Source of the DNA: Ruminococcus sp. Marseille-P6503
Lineage (GTDB): Bacteria > Bacillota > Clostridia > Oscillospirales > Ruminococcaceae
Reading direction: 5' to 3'
NCBI RefSeq assembly: GCF_900604945.1
Contig: NZ_UWPB01000001.1
Location: 1,054,001 to 1,118,000 of the forward strand
Length of the DNA stretch: 64,000 nt
Positions 1 through 8,699 of the stretch are shown piece by piece. Position 1 is the first letter of the stretch; each line of letters starts with the position of its first letter. The position numbers and the translations under genes were made by a program. A model generated the notes under the pieces. It had not been told where the DNA came from, searched no databases, and saw only the letters and a list, made by a program, of their open reading frames with translations.

Positions 1-59
1 AGGACTTTGCAGATTATGCACGCGGTAAGGCAAAATCCGGTAATAGCTATAATATCCAT
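1..59 (-). CDS. spoIIIAD: stage III sporulation protein AD, 5' end only (partial)
   Basis: The window edge cuts this gene after about 19 codons. The visible N-terminus begins MDIIAITGFCLTA and is hydrophobic, as expected for the first membrane segment of SpoIIIAD. Its ATG overlaps the stop codon of spoIIIAC by one base (TGATG), which indicates translational coupling. SpoIIIAD is a membrane component of the SpoIIIA-SpoIIQ channel between mother cell and forespore. The assignment rests mainly on position after spoIIIAC plus this short N-terminus. Confidence 0.75.
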   Translation of the reverse strand, partial: MDIIAITGFCLTACIICKV

Positions 60-256
60 CAGTACAGACCAAAAACGCTTTTGATGGTTTCAAACAGATT
101 TCCGATTTGATTTACAATCATCATAAGCACAACAATCAATCCTGCCAGAGTTGTCATCATCGCCTGCTCGTCCCGCTCGGCACGTTTCAGAAGCTGATTC
201 AGCACAGCTACTATGATGCCTATTGCCGCTATTTTAAAAATCAAATCAACTTCCAT
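59..256 (-). CDS. spoIIIAC: stage III sporulation protein AC
   Basis: This 65-residue protein has two hydrophobic helices (about residues 6-20 and 36-52) joined by a short charged loop (RAERDEQ). That is the size and layout of SpoIIIAC, a small mother-cell membrane protein of the SpoIIIA feeding-tube complex. The ATG at 256 is chosen because GAGGAG lies 7 bases upstream; a TTG one codon earlier is less likely. It sits between spoIIIAB and spoIIIAD in the canonical order. Confidence 0.9.
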   Translation of the reverse strand: MEVDLIFKIAAIGIIVAVLNQLLKRAERDEQAMMTTLAGLIVVLMMIVNQIGNLFETIKSVFGLY

Positions 257-268
257 CAAACTGCTCCT

Positions 269-769
269 CTATATTAAAATTACCGCCAAAAACGCTCCTC
301 CCAATATACCCATAGACTTATACAGTCTGCATTTAGCCTGCGTTTCCTCGTCCGCGCGGCAAAGACATTCCCTGAAATATTCCTTGTAATGAGAAATGAT
401 CGCCAGCTGTCCTTCTAAATCCGTCGATCCAAGCTCCAGAAAAAAACTGTTCAGATTATGCTTTTCCTCTTCGGTCAGTTCAAGCCCGGTACGCTTTACA
501 GCGCCGCATACCGCTTCCTTTATATCGGCTTCACCGCTTAAAGAATACTGTTCAATAAAGTCAATATCCTTTATTTCATCGCATATCCTGTAATGCTCCA
601 GAAGCTCGCTGAAGGTACAGGCGTTGTATTTTATCATAATTTCAGATTCTTCCAGCAGCCTGATTATTTTCTTTAATGCCTTTCCGTGCAGCTTGACCTT
701 ATCAGAGGCAGTTATTCCTATAAGTCCCCCGGACATCAATATAAGCGCCAGACCGATCATTTTAACCAT
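269..769 (-). CDS. spoIIIAB: stage III sporulation protein AB
   Basis: This 166-residue protein is close to the usual ~170. It has an N-terminal membrane segment (MVKMIGLALILMSGGLIG), a helical middle with the LEESEIMI and SFFLELGSTDLEGQ stretches typical of SpoIIIAB, and a C-terminal hydrophobic helix (MGILGGAFLAVILI). SpoIIIAB resembles type II/IV secretion membrane proteins and supports the channel with the SpoIIIAA ATPase. The ATG at 769 overlaps the spoIIIAA stop by 8 bases and has GGTGAT upstream. Longer readings of the frame run into spoIIIAA and are rejected. Confidence 0.92.
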   Translation of the reverse strand: MVKMIGLALILMSGGLIGITASDKVKLHGKALKKIIRLLEESEIMIKYNACTFSELLEHYRICDEIKDIDFIEQYSLSGEADIKEAVCGAVKRTGLELTEEEKHNLNSFFLELGSTDLEGQLAIISHYKEYFRECLCRADEETQAKCRLYKSMGILGGAFLAVILI

Positions 770-1706
770 ATTTATCACCAAGCCTGTATAAGGCTGTAAG
801 CTTGCCGCACATAGGACCGGTTCCCAGCAAGGCGCAGTAATCGAAAACCTTTTCTTTGATAAGCTTTGATACAAGCGGTCTTTTTTTCAGCTCGTCTATG
901 GTTGAAGCGTGGCATGAGGCTATCAGCTTGACTCCTGAATTCACTGCATATTCCAGCGCTTTCATATCCTCCTTGGAGCCTATTTCATCACAGACAAGAA
1001 TCGTCGGCGACATCACCTTCACAGCCGTCATGATTCCGTCGTATTTGTTATAGGAATTAAAAACGTCGGACATCATTCCGACATCGTTCATTGCGGCTCC
1101 GTCCTTTGTCGCCGCAAGCTCGTTACGCTCATCAATGACGGAAAGCCGGTAAAATGAACCTGCGATGCGGCATAAATCCCTGAGCACCGTAGTTTTCCCG
1201 CTTGAAGGCGGACCGGCAATAATAAGCGACGACGGTCTTTCGGACAAGGTCTTTTCAAATATTTCCACAGAGCAGTTTTTTACCTCTCTCGCGATCCTTA
1301 TATTAATGGAGGATATATTTTTTATACTGTCAACCGCATAATCTTTTGAGGGATCAAGCACGGCAGTGCCGCAGAAGCCTACCCTGTTTCCGCCTTCCGC
1401 GGTTATATAGCCTCTTGAAATCTCGCGGTGAAAGCTGTGAACTGAATTTTGCAGCGCCCTTTTATATGTAACGGCTATATCGTCCGCCGCAACCGGTATA
1501 CCGTCGCTGTAATTGTTCATAAGACGTCCCTTACCGTCCACAAAATATTCTTTGCCGTATAAGGTAACGGTCAGCATTTTGCTTAGTCTGAGCCTAATCT
1601 CCTGAATACGGTTGCGTTCCGGCTCAGGTATTGAAATAATCGCGTTCCTTATTTTAGGCGTAAGCAATTCATATGAAAACTTAAGCTTGCTTATTTCCAT
1701 GTTCAT
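762..1706 (-). CDS. spoIIIAA: stage III sporulation protein AA, secretion-type ATPase
   Basis: This 314-residue protein carries a Walker A loop GPPSSGKT (residues 165-172), preceded by the family segment RGYITAEGGNRVGFCGTAV and followed by a VCDEIG Walker-B-like stretch. It matches SpoIIIAA, the mother-cell ATPase thought to power the SpoIIIA-SpoIIQ channel needed for sigma-G activity in the forespore. It is the first gene of a minus-strand operon continuing into spoIIIAB, AC and AD. GGGGAG precedes the ATG by about 10 bases. I could not identify a convincing sigma-E promoter upstream, although one is expected from the family. Confidence 0.95.
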   Translation of the reverse strand: MNMEISKLKFSYELLTPKIRNAIISIPEPERNRIQEIRLRLSKMLTVTLYGKEYFVDGKGRLMNNYSDGIPVAADDIAVTYKRALQNSVHSFHREISRGYITAEGGNRVGFCGTAVLDPSKDYAVDSIKNISSINIRIAREVKNCSVEIFEKTLSERPSSLIIAGPPSSGKTTVLRDLCRIAGSFYRLSVIDERNELAATKDGAAMNDVGMMSDVFNSYNKYDGIMTAVKVMSPTILVCDEIGSKEDMKALEYAVNSGVKLIASCHASTIDELKKRPLVSKLIKEKVFDYCALLGTGPMCGKLTALYRLGDKYG

Positions 1707-2021
1707 TATAATTCCGCTCCCCGGCTGTTAGCTTTTGATTTCAACAGGCTGACTTGTCCTGTATCATGTTTCATAAATATGCGGTGCGTTTTTCGTATAT
1801 GCATACATATCCTCATTAAAAATATGAGTTGTGTAATTTTAAAAAAAGCTTGAATGTTTTATGGATATATGTTATAATAGTTGTACAGCATTTTTTATGT
1901 TAATATTTTTGCGGCCGCGGATCATATAATGCTTTCTGCGATACAGGCATTAAAAGAGTTCGGTTCGGTCATAAGGTATGCTAATTAGAACAAAGAATAA
2001 AAAAATTAAGGAGAAACAAGT
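1707..2021. other. intergenic region between divergent spoIIIAA and moxR
   Basis: These 315 bases separate two divergent operons. They contain the plus-strand sigma-A promoter for moxR (listed separately) and a long untranslated leader of about 140 bases. I see no ORF with a ribosome-binding site, no recognisable riboswitch and no strong hairpin. The spoIIIA promoter must lie here, but no clear match to the sigma-E consensus was found. Confidence 0.6.
1850..1878 (+). promoter_or_regulatory. sigma-A-type promoter of the moxR operon
   Basis: TTGAAT at 1850-1855 and TATAAT at 1873-1878 are separated by 17 bases, a good vegetative promoter. The moxR start lies about 140 bases downstream. Confidence 0.75.
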
Positions 2022-2990
2022 ATGGCAGGCAATTTAAGCGAAGAACAGATAAAGGTTCTTAATATGTCCCAAAAGGTAATAGGCGAGGCAAAGAAGGTTA
2101 TCATTGGCAAGGACGAAATTATAATCAAGGTTCTGCTGGCTATCCTTGCGGGAGGTCATATTCTTATCGAGGATATTCCTGGAGTAGGAAAAACTACGCT
2201 TGCTCTCGCGCTTTCCAAGGCGCTGTCGCTGGATTACAAAAGGCTTCAGTTTACGCCCGACGTGCTTCCGACAGACGTAACAGGATTTACTATACTTAAT
2301 AAGGAAAGCGGAAAATTTGAATATAAAAAAGGCGCGGCAATGACTAACCTTTTTCTTGCGGACGAAATAAACAGAACCTCTTCAAAAACGCAGTCTGCTC
2401 TTCTGGAGGTTATGGAGGAGGGAAAGGTAACTGTCGACGGCGTTACTTATAAAACTCCTGAGCCGTATATCGTTATTGCGACCCAGAATCCTATCGGCTC
2501 GATAGGAACCCAAATGCTTCCGGAATCTCAGATGGACAGATTTATCGTCCGCCTTACAATGGGGTATCCAAGTCTTGAAAACGAAGTTATGATGCTTAAA
2601 TCAAAGCAAAATCAGGTTTCTGTTGACAATGTCGAGCCGGTCGTTACGGCAGACGAGATAATTGAGGCAAGAAAGATCGTTGACAGCGTTTATGTTGCCG
2701 ATCCAGTTCTTGAATACATTGCAAGGCTTGCGGAAGCGTCAAGGAATCACCCGTATATCAAGCTGGGGCTTTCGCCCAGAGGAACGATCGCGCTTTTAAA
2801 AATGACAAAGGCTACGGCGCTGCTCAAGGGCAGAGATTACATTATTCCTGACGATGTTATATACGCCTTTTCCGACGTTGTTTCACACAGAATAATACTC
2901 AGCTCTAAAGCAAGAATAAACGGCGCGGAGGAGGAGCGGATACTTAAAGAGATCATATCCTCCGTAAAGATCCCCAGAATAAGTCGATAA
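2022..2990 (+). CDS. MoxR-family AAA+ ATPase
   Basis: This 322-residue protein has Walker A GVGKT (residues 54-58) in the context IEDIPGVGKTTLALALSKAL and Walker B LADEINR (about 112-118), followed by a TQNPIG sensor stretch. This is the MoxR subfamily of AAA+ chaperones, which commonly act with a DUF58 (von Willebrand-like) protein and a membrane transglutaminase to remodel targets. Exactly those two genes follow on the same strand, 13 and 29 bases apart, so a three-gene operon is clear. The start is supported by AAGGAG eight bases upstream. The substrate is unknown. Confidence 0.93.
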   Translation: MAGNLSEEQIKVLNMSQKVIGEAKKVIIGKDEIIIKVLLAILAGGHILIEDIPGVGKTTLALALSKALSLDYKRLQFTPDVLPTDVTGFTILNKESGKFEYKKGAAMTNLFLADEINRTSSKTQSALLEVMEEGKVTVDGVTYKTPEPYIVIATQNPIGSIGTQMLPESQMDRFIVRLTMGYPSLENEVMMLKSKQNQVSVDNVEPVVTADEIIEARKIVDSVYVADPVLEYIARLAEASRNHPYIKLGLSPRGTIALLKMTKATALLKGRDYIIPDDVIYAFSDVVSHRIILSSKARINGAEEERILKEIISSVKIPRISR

Positions 2991-3003
2991 ACGGTGACGG
3001 CCA

Positions 3004-4212
3004 ATGATTTTTATTTATATTGTGCTTGTTATAGCGTCTGTATTATTTTATATACTTTATGAAGGCGCTTTTTCTTTTTATCTGTTTTCGTTTGTAGTTA
3101 TTCTTTCTGCGGTTTTAAATGTTCTGCTGTCATATACCCGGAAAAGGATAAGCGTTTCATTTCTCGAAACGCAGTTGTCAGCAAGCAGAAAGAAAAAAAT
3201 TCCTGTCGTTTTAAAGGTTCAGAACACGTCGGCTCTGCCTGTGCCTATCTGTATGATCACTGTTTCATATACGTCCGCACTAGAAAACAAGACCGAATAT
3301 TTTAAGATAAATACTCCCATATTCCCTAAAAACGTACAATATCTGACGTTGAATATTTCTTCTCTGCACTGCGGAACAGTAAACCTGAAAATCAAACAGG
3401 TGAAAATTATAGATATGCTCAGGATCTTCAGGCGCAGGATAAAAGCTGACAAGGGCGGCTTAATGCTTAACGAGTGCAGTATTGCTGTCGCTCCCGACTA
3501 CATCAAGCTGGAAAACCAAATATGCGATTATTCAGACATGGGACTGGAAACCGGCAATTACTCCAAAACCCAAAAGGGCGACGACCCTTCGGAGATTTTC
3601 GATATTCACGAGTATTCCGAAGGGGACAAGATCAGCCGTATACACTGGAAGCTTACTGCAAAGCAGGACAAAACAATGGTAAAGGATTATTCGCTGCCGC
3701 TGACAAATTCAATATTCATATGCGTCAGCCTTTACTTCGACAGCGCAAACGGAAGCGACGAGCTTCTTGATCAATATGACGCGCTTATTGAAACCGCCGC
3801 CGCTGTCTCGATGCATTTATGCGAAAATAATCGTCCTCACAAAATTGTATGGTACGACAGCGAAGCGGAGCGGAATATGACCTGCAGCGTGACGGATATC
3901 GACGATTACCGCTACATGATAAACAGTCTGCTCAAAGCGCGGATATGTGCGGACAGCGGCAAGCTTCTGGATTGTCTGTACAGCGGACGGCAGGAAAAAT
4001 GCGGACATATGCTTTACTGTACTTCCGGATACAGCGACAGGCTGTACGACTCGGTCACGCGGCTTGGAATTGCCTTTAAATATACGGTTCTGCTTATAGA
4101 AAACAATAAAAAAGACAAGCCTGAATCAAATGGAGCAAACGGCGAAAATTATTCCGTCGTTCCCGTATTTCCGGACATGATTAGCGAAAGCATTGAAAAT
4201 CTTATTTTATAA
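3004..4212 (+). CDS. DUF58 domain membrane protein
   Basis: This 402-residue protein has two N-terminal membrane segments (about residues 2-20 and 23-42), then a cytoplasmic beta-rich region and the diagnostic DUF58 motif YSEGDKISRIHWKLTAK around residues 205-221. DUF58 proteins resemble von Willebrand factor A domains and are partners of MoxR ATPases. The gene follows moxR after 13 bases with only a weak ribosome-binding site (GGTGA), suggesting coupling. The function of the complex is not established here; cell-envelope processing is a reasonable inference from the transglutaminase partner. Confidence 0.9.
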   Translation: MIFIYIVLVIASVLFYILYEGAFSFYLFSFVVILSAVLNVLLSYTRKRISVSFLETQLSASRKKKIPVVLKVQNTSALPVPICMITVSYTSALENKTEYFKINTPIFPKNVQYLTLNISSLHCGTVNLKIKQVKIIDMLRIFRRRIKADKGGLMLNECSIAVAPDYIKLENQICDYSDMGLETGNYSKTQKGDDPSEIFDIHEYSEGDKISRIHWKLTAKQDKTMVKDYSLPLTNSIFICVSLYFDSANGSDELLDQYDALIETAAAVSMHLCENNRPHKIVWYDSEAERNMTCSVTDIDDYRYMINSLLKARICADSGKLLDCLYSGRQEKCGHMLYCTSGYSDRLYDSVTRLGIAFKYTVLLIENNKKDKPESNGANGENYSVVPVFPDMISESIENLIL

Positions 4213-4241
4213 GCGGCGATATCCTTTATAAAGGAGATAAC

Positions 4242-6866
4242 ATGATAAAAGGAATAAAACAAAAAAACAACAAAACAATAATAAACGGCTCCAACGGCAT
4301 AAGCATAGACGGCGACATTTCTTTTTCATCAGACAAAGAGATCAGAGGCGGCGGTTTTAAAGCCGTTCAATTCGCAATAACCGCTTTCGCCGCGATATGT
4401 ACCGTTTTTATGGGAGCGTCTTTTCTTGATATTGATATAGCGTCGGCTTCTGCGGCTCTTTTGATTATCCTGCTGTCCGCCGCTTTCGCGTTTATGACTT
4501 CAAAGCTCAGGGTTCTGCGCTTTATCGGGATCGCCTATGCGGCAGTACACACAATATATCTGATCTCAAATATAAAAAGTATCAGAAACGGCTTCTTTTA
4601 CGCGGCGTACATATACCTTCAGAAAGCAAACCAGCCCGATTCTTTTTTCAGCAGCAGAATAGAAGATATAAGCTCACATTACTATGACTATTATTCAACC
4701 TACTTCTTCATTTTTCTTGGAACCGTTATAGTAATAATTCTTGCCGTAGCCTGTATGATCAGAATAGATTTTCCCATGATGTTTATCATTACATTTCCGG
4801 TCTTTGAGCTGGGAATGTACTGGGGCTGGCAGCCGAAAACCTGGACTGCCGCAGGGCTTTTGATCTGCTGGATAACTGTGCTTGCGCTGAACATAATCAA
4901 TCATACGACAAACAAAGCAGGCAGAATCAATACATATGCGCTTCACAGCAGAAAAAAGACCTATTATTTTACTTCCTCTGATTTAAAACAGAAATTTTTC
5001 TCCGTATATTCAAGAAGCGTTGCCGTTCTCTGCGCCGTTATATTTATATGTCCGATTATTTTTTCGCTTATAACGGGTTTCGTACGCCCCGAGGCATTTG
5101 CGCCTATAAGAAAAAATATATCCAACGCTGTAAAAAATTTTTCCTTTAATGAAATGAAAAACCTGTTTGAGGATTACGACGGAGGCTTCAACCTGTTCGG
5201 CGTCAAAACCGTAGGCGGAACAAACGGAGGAATACTCGGACAGACCGACAGCATAAACTTCAACGGCTCCACCGCGTTAAAGGTAACGGCTGCCGCTCCT
5301 TCCTATCCTCTTTATCTGAGAGGATATGTCGCGGGAAATTATGAGGATAACCGATGGAATGAAATCGAAATTGAAGAGGACGACGAACGTCTGAAAATAT
5401 TCAGTGAAAACGGAATATATCCTCAGGACTTTAACTATTATCAGAATTACAAGAAATATCAGAGTATAGAACAGCCCGACAATCTTTTGGGTACAAACCG
5501 CGAAATAACAGTTTCTGTTCTCGGCGCCAGCAAAAGGTTTGTTTATGCTCCCTATATGGCTTATTATACCAGCGACGGAAATACCGGCGATGATAAAATG
5601 GCGCCTAATGAAGAATCGTACGTCAGTCTGAGAAGCAGAAAATATTCGCTGTATTATACCGATTTTTCTGAATCGGGAAGATCCTGGGAGGATATTATTT
5701 CAAATCTGAACAATTACGTTTATTCTGACCAATTGACAAAAAAGTATAACAATTTTGTATATGAGAAATATCTTGATGTTAACAACTCAGAAATCTTAGA
5801 CAGCGTTTATAACGACATACTGAACAACTATATGGATTCTGAGATCCGCAGCGCGCAGAATCTTATTAACGCTGTATCCAGCTATTTTAACGAAAATTAT
5901 AAATATACTCTTTCGCCCGGAAAGACCCCCGAGGGCGAGGACTTTATTGATTATTTTCTTTCAGAGCAGAAGGAAGGCTATTGCTCATACTATGCTTCCG
6001 CCGGAGTAATGCTGATGAGAAAATTCGGTTTCCCAGCCAGGTATGTAGAAGGCTACGTCGTGCTTCCCTCGCAGTTTACAGACAGCGGCGAGCCTTCTAC
6101 GATCACGGTAACGGATAAGGCCGCTCACGCATGGTGCGAGGTTTTTATTTCAAATATCGGCTGGGTGCCCTGCGAATTTACACCGGGCTATCAGAATGAC
6201 AATCCCAATATGACGGAAAGAGAAAAAAATCCTGCCGTCAGCTCAGCTACAACAACCGTAACTACCACTTCGCCAAGCATAAATACGGATACTGCCGCTT
6301 CCAGAGCGCCTCAGTCTACTACCGCGGCGTCAACGACGGCTGGCACAACTAAAAAAGCTTCCGAAACCGTCAGAAGCTCTGCCGCTGAAAGCTCCGCCTT
6401 CGTTTACGCCGAAAGCAAAAACGAAGCGCTGAAAATGGTAGTTATTTATGCTTCCGGCATCGCGGTTATCGTAATTGCCGTGGTACTGCGGAGAAAATAC
6501 GCTCTATCGGGGATAAAACGCCGGATAACCGAAAAAGATAACAAAAAGGCTATACAAAACGTATATCTGCTGTGTCTTAAATATTTGTCGCTCATCTCGG
6601 TCAGCACAGATAAAAATATTACCGATATGCAGGCTACCTGTGAGATACTTGAACAGTGCCATAAAAAGAATATAACCGAGCTTGACGAGGATTTCATGCG
6701 TTTATCCGAGCTTGCCTGCGAAGCCTATCTTGGCGGAGGCACAATGTCTGACGACGAGGCTGAATTCGCCCGTATATTCCTGAAACGCCTGTCTGACGAA
6801 ATAATCTATACCAGACTTTCCGCAGCAGGCAAATTTGCAGCCAAATGGATATACAATCTTTACTGA
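4242..6866 (+). CDS. membrane transglutaminase-like (TgpA-type) protein
   Basis: This 874-residue protein has an N-terminal block of several membrane helices (about residues 42-230), an extracytoplasmic region, and a transglutaminase-like core with catalytic Cys581 in EGYCSYYASAG, His629 in AAHAWCEV and an acidic residue Glu645 in GWVPCEFTPGY. It then has a Thr/Ser-rich linker (about 663-720), a further membrane segment (about 730-748) and a cytoplasmic tail. This is the TgpA/YebA layout found with MoxR and DUF58. The Thr-rich linker looks surface-exposed. The third catalytic residue is Glu rather than Asp; I believe both occur in the family. AAAGGAG supports the start. Confidence 0.9.
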   Translation: MIKGIKQKNNKTIINGSNGISIDGDISFSSDKEIRGGGFKAVQFAITAFAAICTVFMGASFLDIDIASASAALLIILLSAAFAFMTSKLRVLRFIGIAYAAVHTIYLISNIKSIRNGFFYAAYIYLQKANQPDSFFSSRIEDISSHYYDYYSTYFFIFLGTVIVIILAVACMIRIDFPMMFIITFPVFELGMYWGWQPKTWTAAGLLICWITVLALNIINHTTNKAGRINTYALHSRKKTYYFTSSDLKQKFFSVYSRSVAVLCAVIFICPIIFSLITGFVRPEAFAPIRKNISNAVKNFSFNEMKNLFEDYDGGFNLFGVKTVGGTNGGILGQTDSINFNGSTALKVTAAAPSYPLYLRGYVAGNYEDNRWNEIEIEEDDERLKIFSENGIYPQDFNYYQNYKKYQSIEQPDNLLGTNREITVSVLGASKRFVYAPYMAYYTSDGNTGDDKMAPNEESYVSLRSRKYSLYYTDFSESGRSWEDIISNLNNYVYSDQLTKKYNNFVYEKYLDVNNSEILDSVYNDILNNYMDSEIRSAQNLINAVSSYFNENYKYTLSPGKTPEGEDFIDYFLSEQKEGYCSYYASAGVMLMRKFGFPARYVEGYVVLPSQFTDSGEPSTITVTDKAAHAWCEVFISNIGWVPCEFTPGYQNDNPNMTEREKNPAVSSATTTVTTTSPSINTDTAASRAPQSTTAASTTAGTTKKASETVRSSAAESSAFVYAESKNEALKMVVIYASGIAVIVIAVVLRRKYALSGIKRRITEKDNKKAIQNVYLLCLKYLSLISVSTDKNITDMQATCEILEQCHKKNITELDEDFMRLSELACEAYLGGGTMSDDEAEFARIFLKRLSDEIIYTRLSAAGKFAAKWIYNLY

Positions 6867-6886
6867 AAATAACAACACTATAAACT

Positions 6887-6969
6887 TCAGCGGGCGGTCA
6901 AAAGCCGCCCTACGTGTTTTAACGGCGCATTTGCGCGCTTACCGTAGGGAGATTATGACCGTCCGCTGA
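6887..6969. repeat. nested inverted repeat, probable two-way terminator or dispersed element
   Basis: Outer arms 6887-6900 and 6956-6969 match at 13 of 14 positions (TCAGCGG(G/A)CGGTCA). Inner arms 6908-6914 and 6943-6949 (CCCTACG) match perfectly, and a small GCGCA/TGCGC hairpin (6925-6936) lies in the centre. It sits between convergent genes (transglutaminase and scfB), so it may terminate both. Its nested form and GC-rich arms also resemble dispersed palindromic repeats. Confidence 0.6.
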
Positions 6970-7009
6970 TTATTTTTACCTTATACAAACAGCAGACGCC
7001 TGCGTATTT

Positions 7010-8380
7010 TTATTCTGCCGTATCCAGCATTTTTACAGCCTTAAGCATTATGGCACATTCAAGACGCTTTTTCTGAATCTGGCACGAAAGCTTGTGAGCG
7101 TTATGAATATCTCCGGCATAAATATAGTTATTCGCGTTACAGCCTCCGCTGCAATAAAATTTTGCCCAGCACTTTTTACATTCCGGCTTTGAGTAAACAT
7201 GAGAGCCGGCAAAAACGGTTTTCATTTCATCGTCAAAAGTACCGTCGTGAAGATTGCCCATTTTATAATCCTCAATTCCTACAAACTGATGACAGGGGTA
7301 TATATCTCCGTCTGGCGTTACCGCAACATATTCGTTGCCGCAGCCGCAGCCTCTCAGCCGTTTTATAGCGCACGGTCCCTGATCAAGATCAAGCATGAAA
7401 TGAAAGAAATTGATAAATTTCCCTTCGCTCTGAATTTTTTTGATTTTTTCAGCAAGAATCTCGTATTCCTTAAAAATCTTTGTCAGATCGCCCTCGGTAA
7501 TAGCATAAGGCTCTGAGGGATCAGCCATAACGGGTTCCACCGAAATCTGATCAAAGCCCAGCTCATACAGATGCATTACGTCGTTTGAAAAGTCAAGATT
7601 ATACTTGGTATACGTTCCTCTCACATAATAATCCTTATCGCCGCGCATTGAAACAAACTTTTTGAAATTGTCAGTTATCTTATCGTAAGAGCCTGTACCG
7701 TCCACTCTTTTTCTCATACGGTCGTTGACTTCTTTTCTGCCGTCGATGGAAAGCACAACATTGGACATCTCTCTGTTGATAAAATCCATTTTATCTTCCG
7801 TCAGAAGCATTCCGTTAGTGGTTATGGTAAATCTGAAGGTTTTGCCGCATTCCTTTTCTCTTGAACGCGCATATTCGACGATCTGTTTTACGACTCCAAA
7901 ATTCATCAAAGGCTCGCCGCCGAAAAAGTCAAGCTCGAGGAATTTGCGGTCAGCCGATTTTTCAATAAGAAAATCTATGGCTTTTTTTCCGGTTTCAAAA
8001 TCCATAAGCTTTCTTCCTTCTCCGAAATCTCCGGTTGAAGCAAAGCAATAGTCGCATCTTAAATTACAGTCGTGAGCGATATGAAGACACATTGCCTTGA
8101 CCGGAGAAGCGACTGCCGAAAGCGCAAATCTTTCATAATCGTCCTCGCTGAACAGAATTTTATCGTTGTAAAGCTGAACTATTTCCTGATAACACTCTTC
8201 TATTTCACCGGGGTCGTAAGCCTTTGAAAGCTTAGACAGCGCCTCCGGGGGACACTCCTTTTCAAAAGGAGGCTCTACATTATCAAGAAGATCGTATGTA
8301 AGATCGTCTATAATATGAACTCCTCCGCTGTTTACATCCAGTAATATATTAAATCCGCCGAGCTTAAACTTATGTATCAT
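7010..8380 (-). CDS. scfB: SCIFF peptide radical SAM maturase (SPASM domain)
   Basis: This is a radical SAM enzyme with a CNLRCDYC cluster motif (C105, C109, C112 from this start), a GGEPL segment and a C-terminal SPASM-type region rich in Cys (GCGCGNEYVAV, YPCHQF, CKKCWAKFYCSGGC, then a final Cys). SCIFF maturases install thioether crosslinks in the Cys-rich SCIFF peptide, and that peptide is encoded just upstream. The N-terminus MIHKFKLGGFNILLDVNSG is the form I associate with this family. ATG 8380 is preferred over ATG 8389: the AAGG at 8391-8394 is ten bases from the former and only one from the latter. The protein is 456 residues. Confidence 0.93.
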   Translation of the reverse strand: MIHKFKLGGFNILLDVNSGGVHIIDDLTYDLLDNVEPPFEKECPPEALSKLSKAYDPGEIEECYQEIVQLYNDKILFSEDDYERFALSAVASPVKAMCLHIAHDCNLRCDYCFASTGDFGEGRKLMDFETGKKAIDFLIEKSADRKFLELDFFGGEPLMNFGVVKQIVEYARSREKECGKTFRFTITTNGMLLTEDKMDFINREMSNVVLSIDGRKEVNDRMRKRVDGTGSYDKITDNFKKFVSMRGDKDYYVRGTYTKYNLDFSNDVMHLYELGFDQISVEPVMADPSEPYAITEGDLTKIFKEYEILAEKIKKIQSEGKFINFFHFMLDLDQGPCAIKRLRGCGCGNEYVAVTPDGDIYPCHQFVGIEDYKMGNLHDGTFDDEMKTVFAGSHVYSKPECKKCWAKFYCSGGCNANNYIYAGDIHNAHKLSCQIQKKRLECAIMLKAVKMLDTAE

Positions 8381-8410
8381 TTCTATCATTCCTTAATAAT
8401 AAACTTATGC

Positions 8411-8440
8411 AAAAATTAAAGGGACATAAATGTCCCTTTA
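8411..8440 (-). terminator. intrinsic terminator/attenuator between scfA and scfB
   Basis: AAAGGGACA (8418-8426) and TGTCCCTTT (8431-8439) form a perfect 9-bp stem with a 4-base loop. On the minus strand it is followed within two bases by TTTTT. It lies between the peptide gene and its maturase, so it should let much more precursor than enzyme be made. Confidence 0.75.
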
Positions 8441-8459
8441 AGGTCAATTGCAAGTAAAA

Positions 8460-8603
8460 TTATGCGTCTTTTTCGCATTTCTGATTAGCGACTGTGCAAG
8501 ATGTCTTGCAGGCAGACTGGCACGAAGCCTGACATTTACCGCAGCCGCCCTTTTCAGCAGTTTTCTTCAAATTTGCTTTGTTAATCGTCTTGATATGTTT
8601 CAT
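8460..8603 (-). CDS. scfA: SCIFF ribosomally synthesised peptide precursor
   Basis: This 47-residue peptide begins MKHIKTINKANLKK, has a GG at residues 19-20, and contains exactly six cysteines: C21, C24, C28, C32, C36 and C43. This is the 'six cysteines in forty-five residues' pattern of SCIFF, a nearly universal Clostridia peptide of unknown function that is modified by the adjacent radical SAM enzyme. The start has GGAGGA seven bases upstream. Its stop is 79 bases from the scfB start, with a terminator hairpin between. Confidence 0.95.
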   Translation of the reverse strand: MKHIKTINKANLKKTAEKGGCGKCQASCQSACKTSCTVANQKCEKDA

Positions 8604-8633
8604 AATAAATTCCTCCACTTTTGATTTGCTTTA

Positions 8634-8639
8634 ATTATA
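8634..8639 (-). promoter_or_regulatory. extended -10 promoter of scfA
   Basis: On the minus strand TATGGTATAAT gives a perfect -10 with an upstream TGG, an extended -10. No good -35 sits at the usual 17-base distance. Transcription would begin about 25 bases before the scfA start. Confidence 0.55.
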
Positions 8640-8699
8640 CCATATAATGCAATGAGTATTATGAATAATAAGTTACCTAGATATAAACATTTGATTCAA

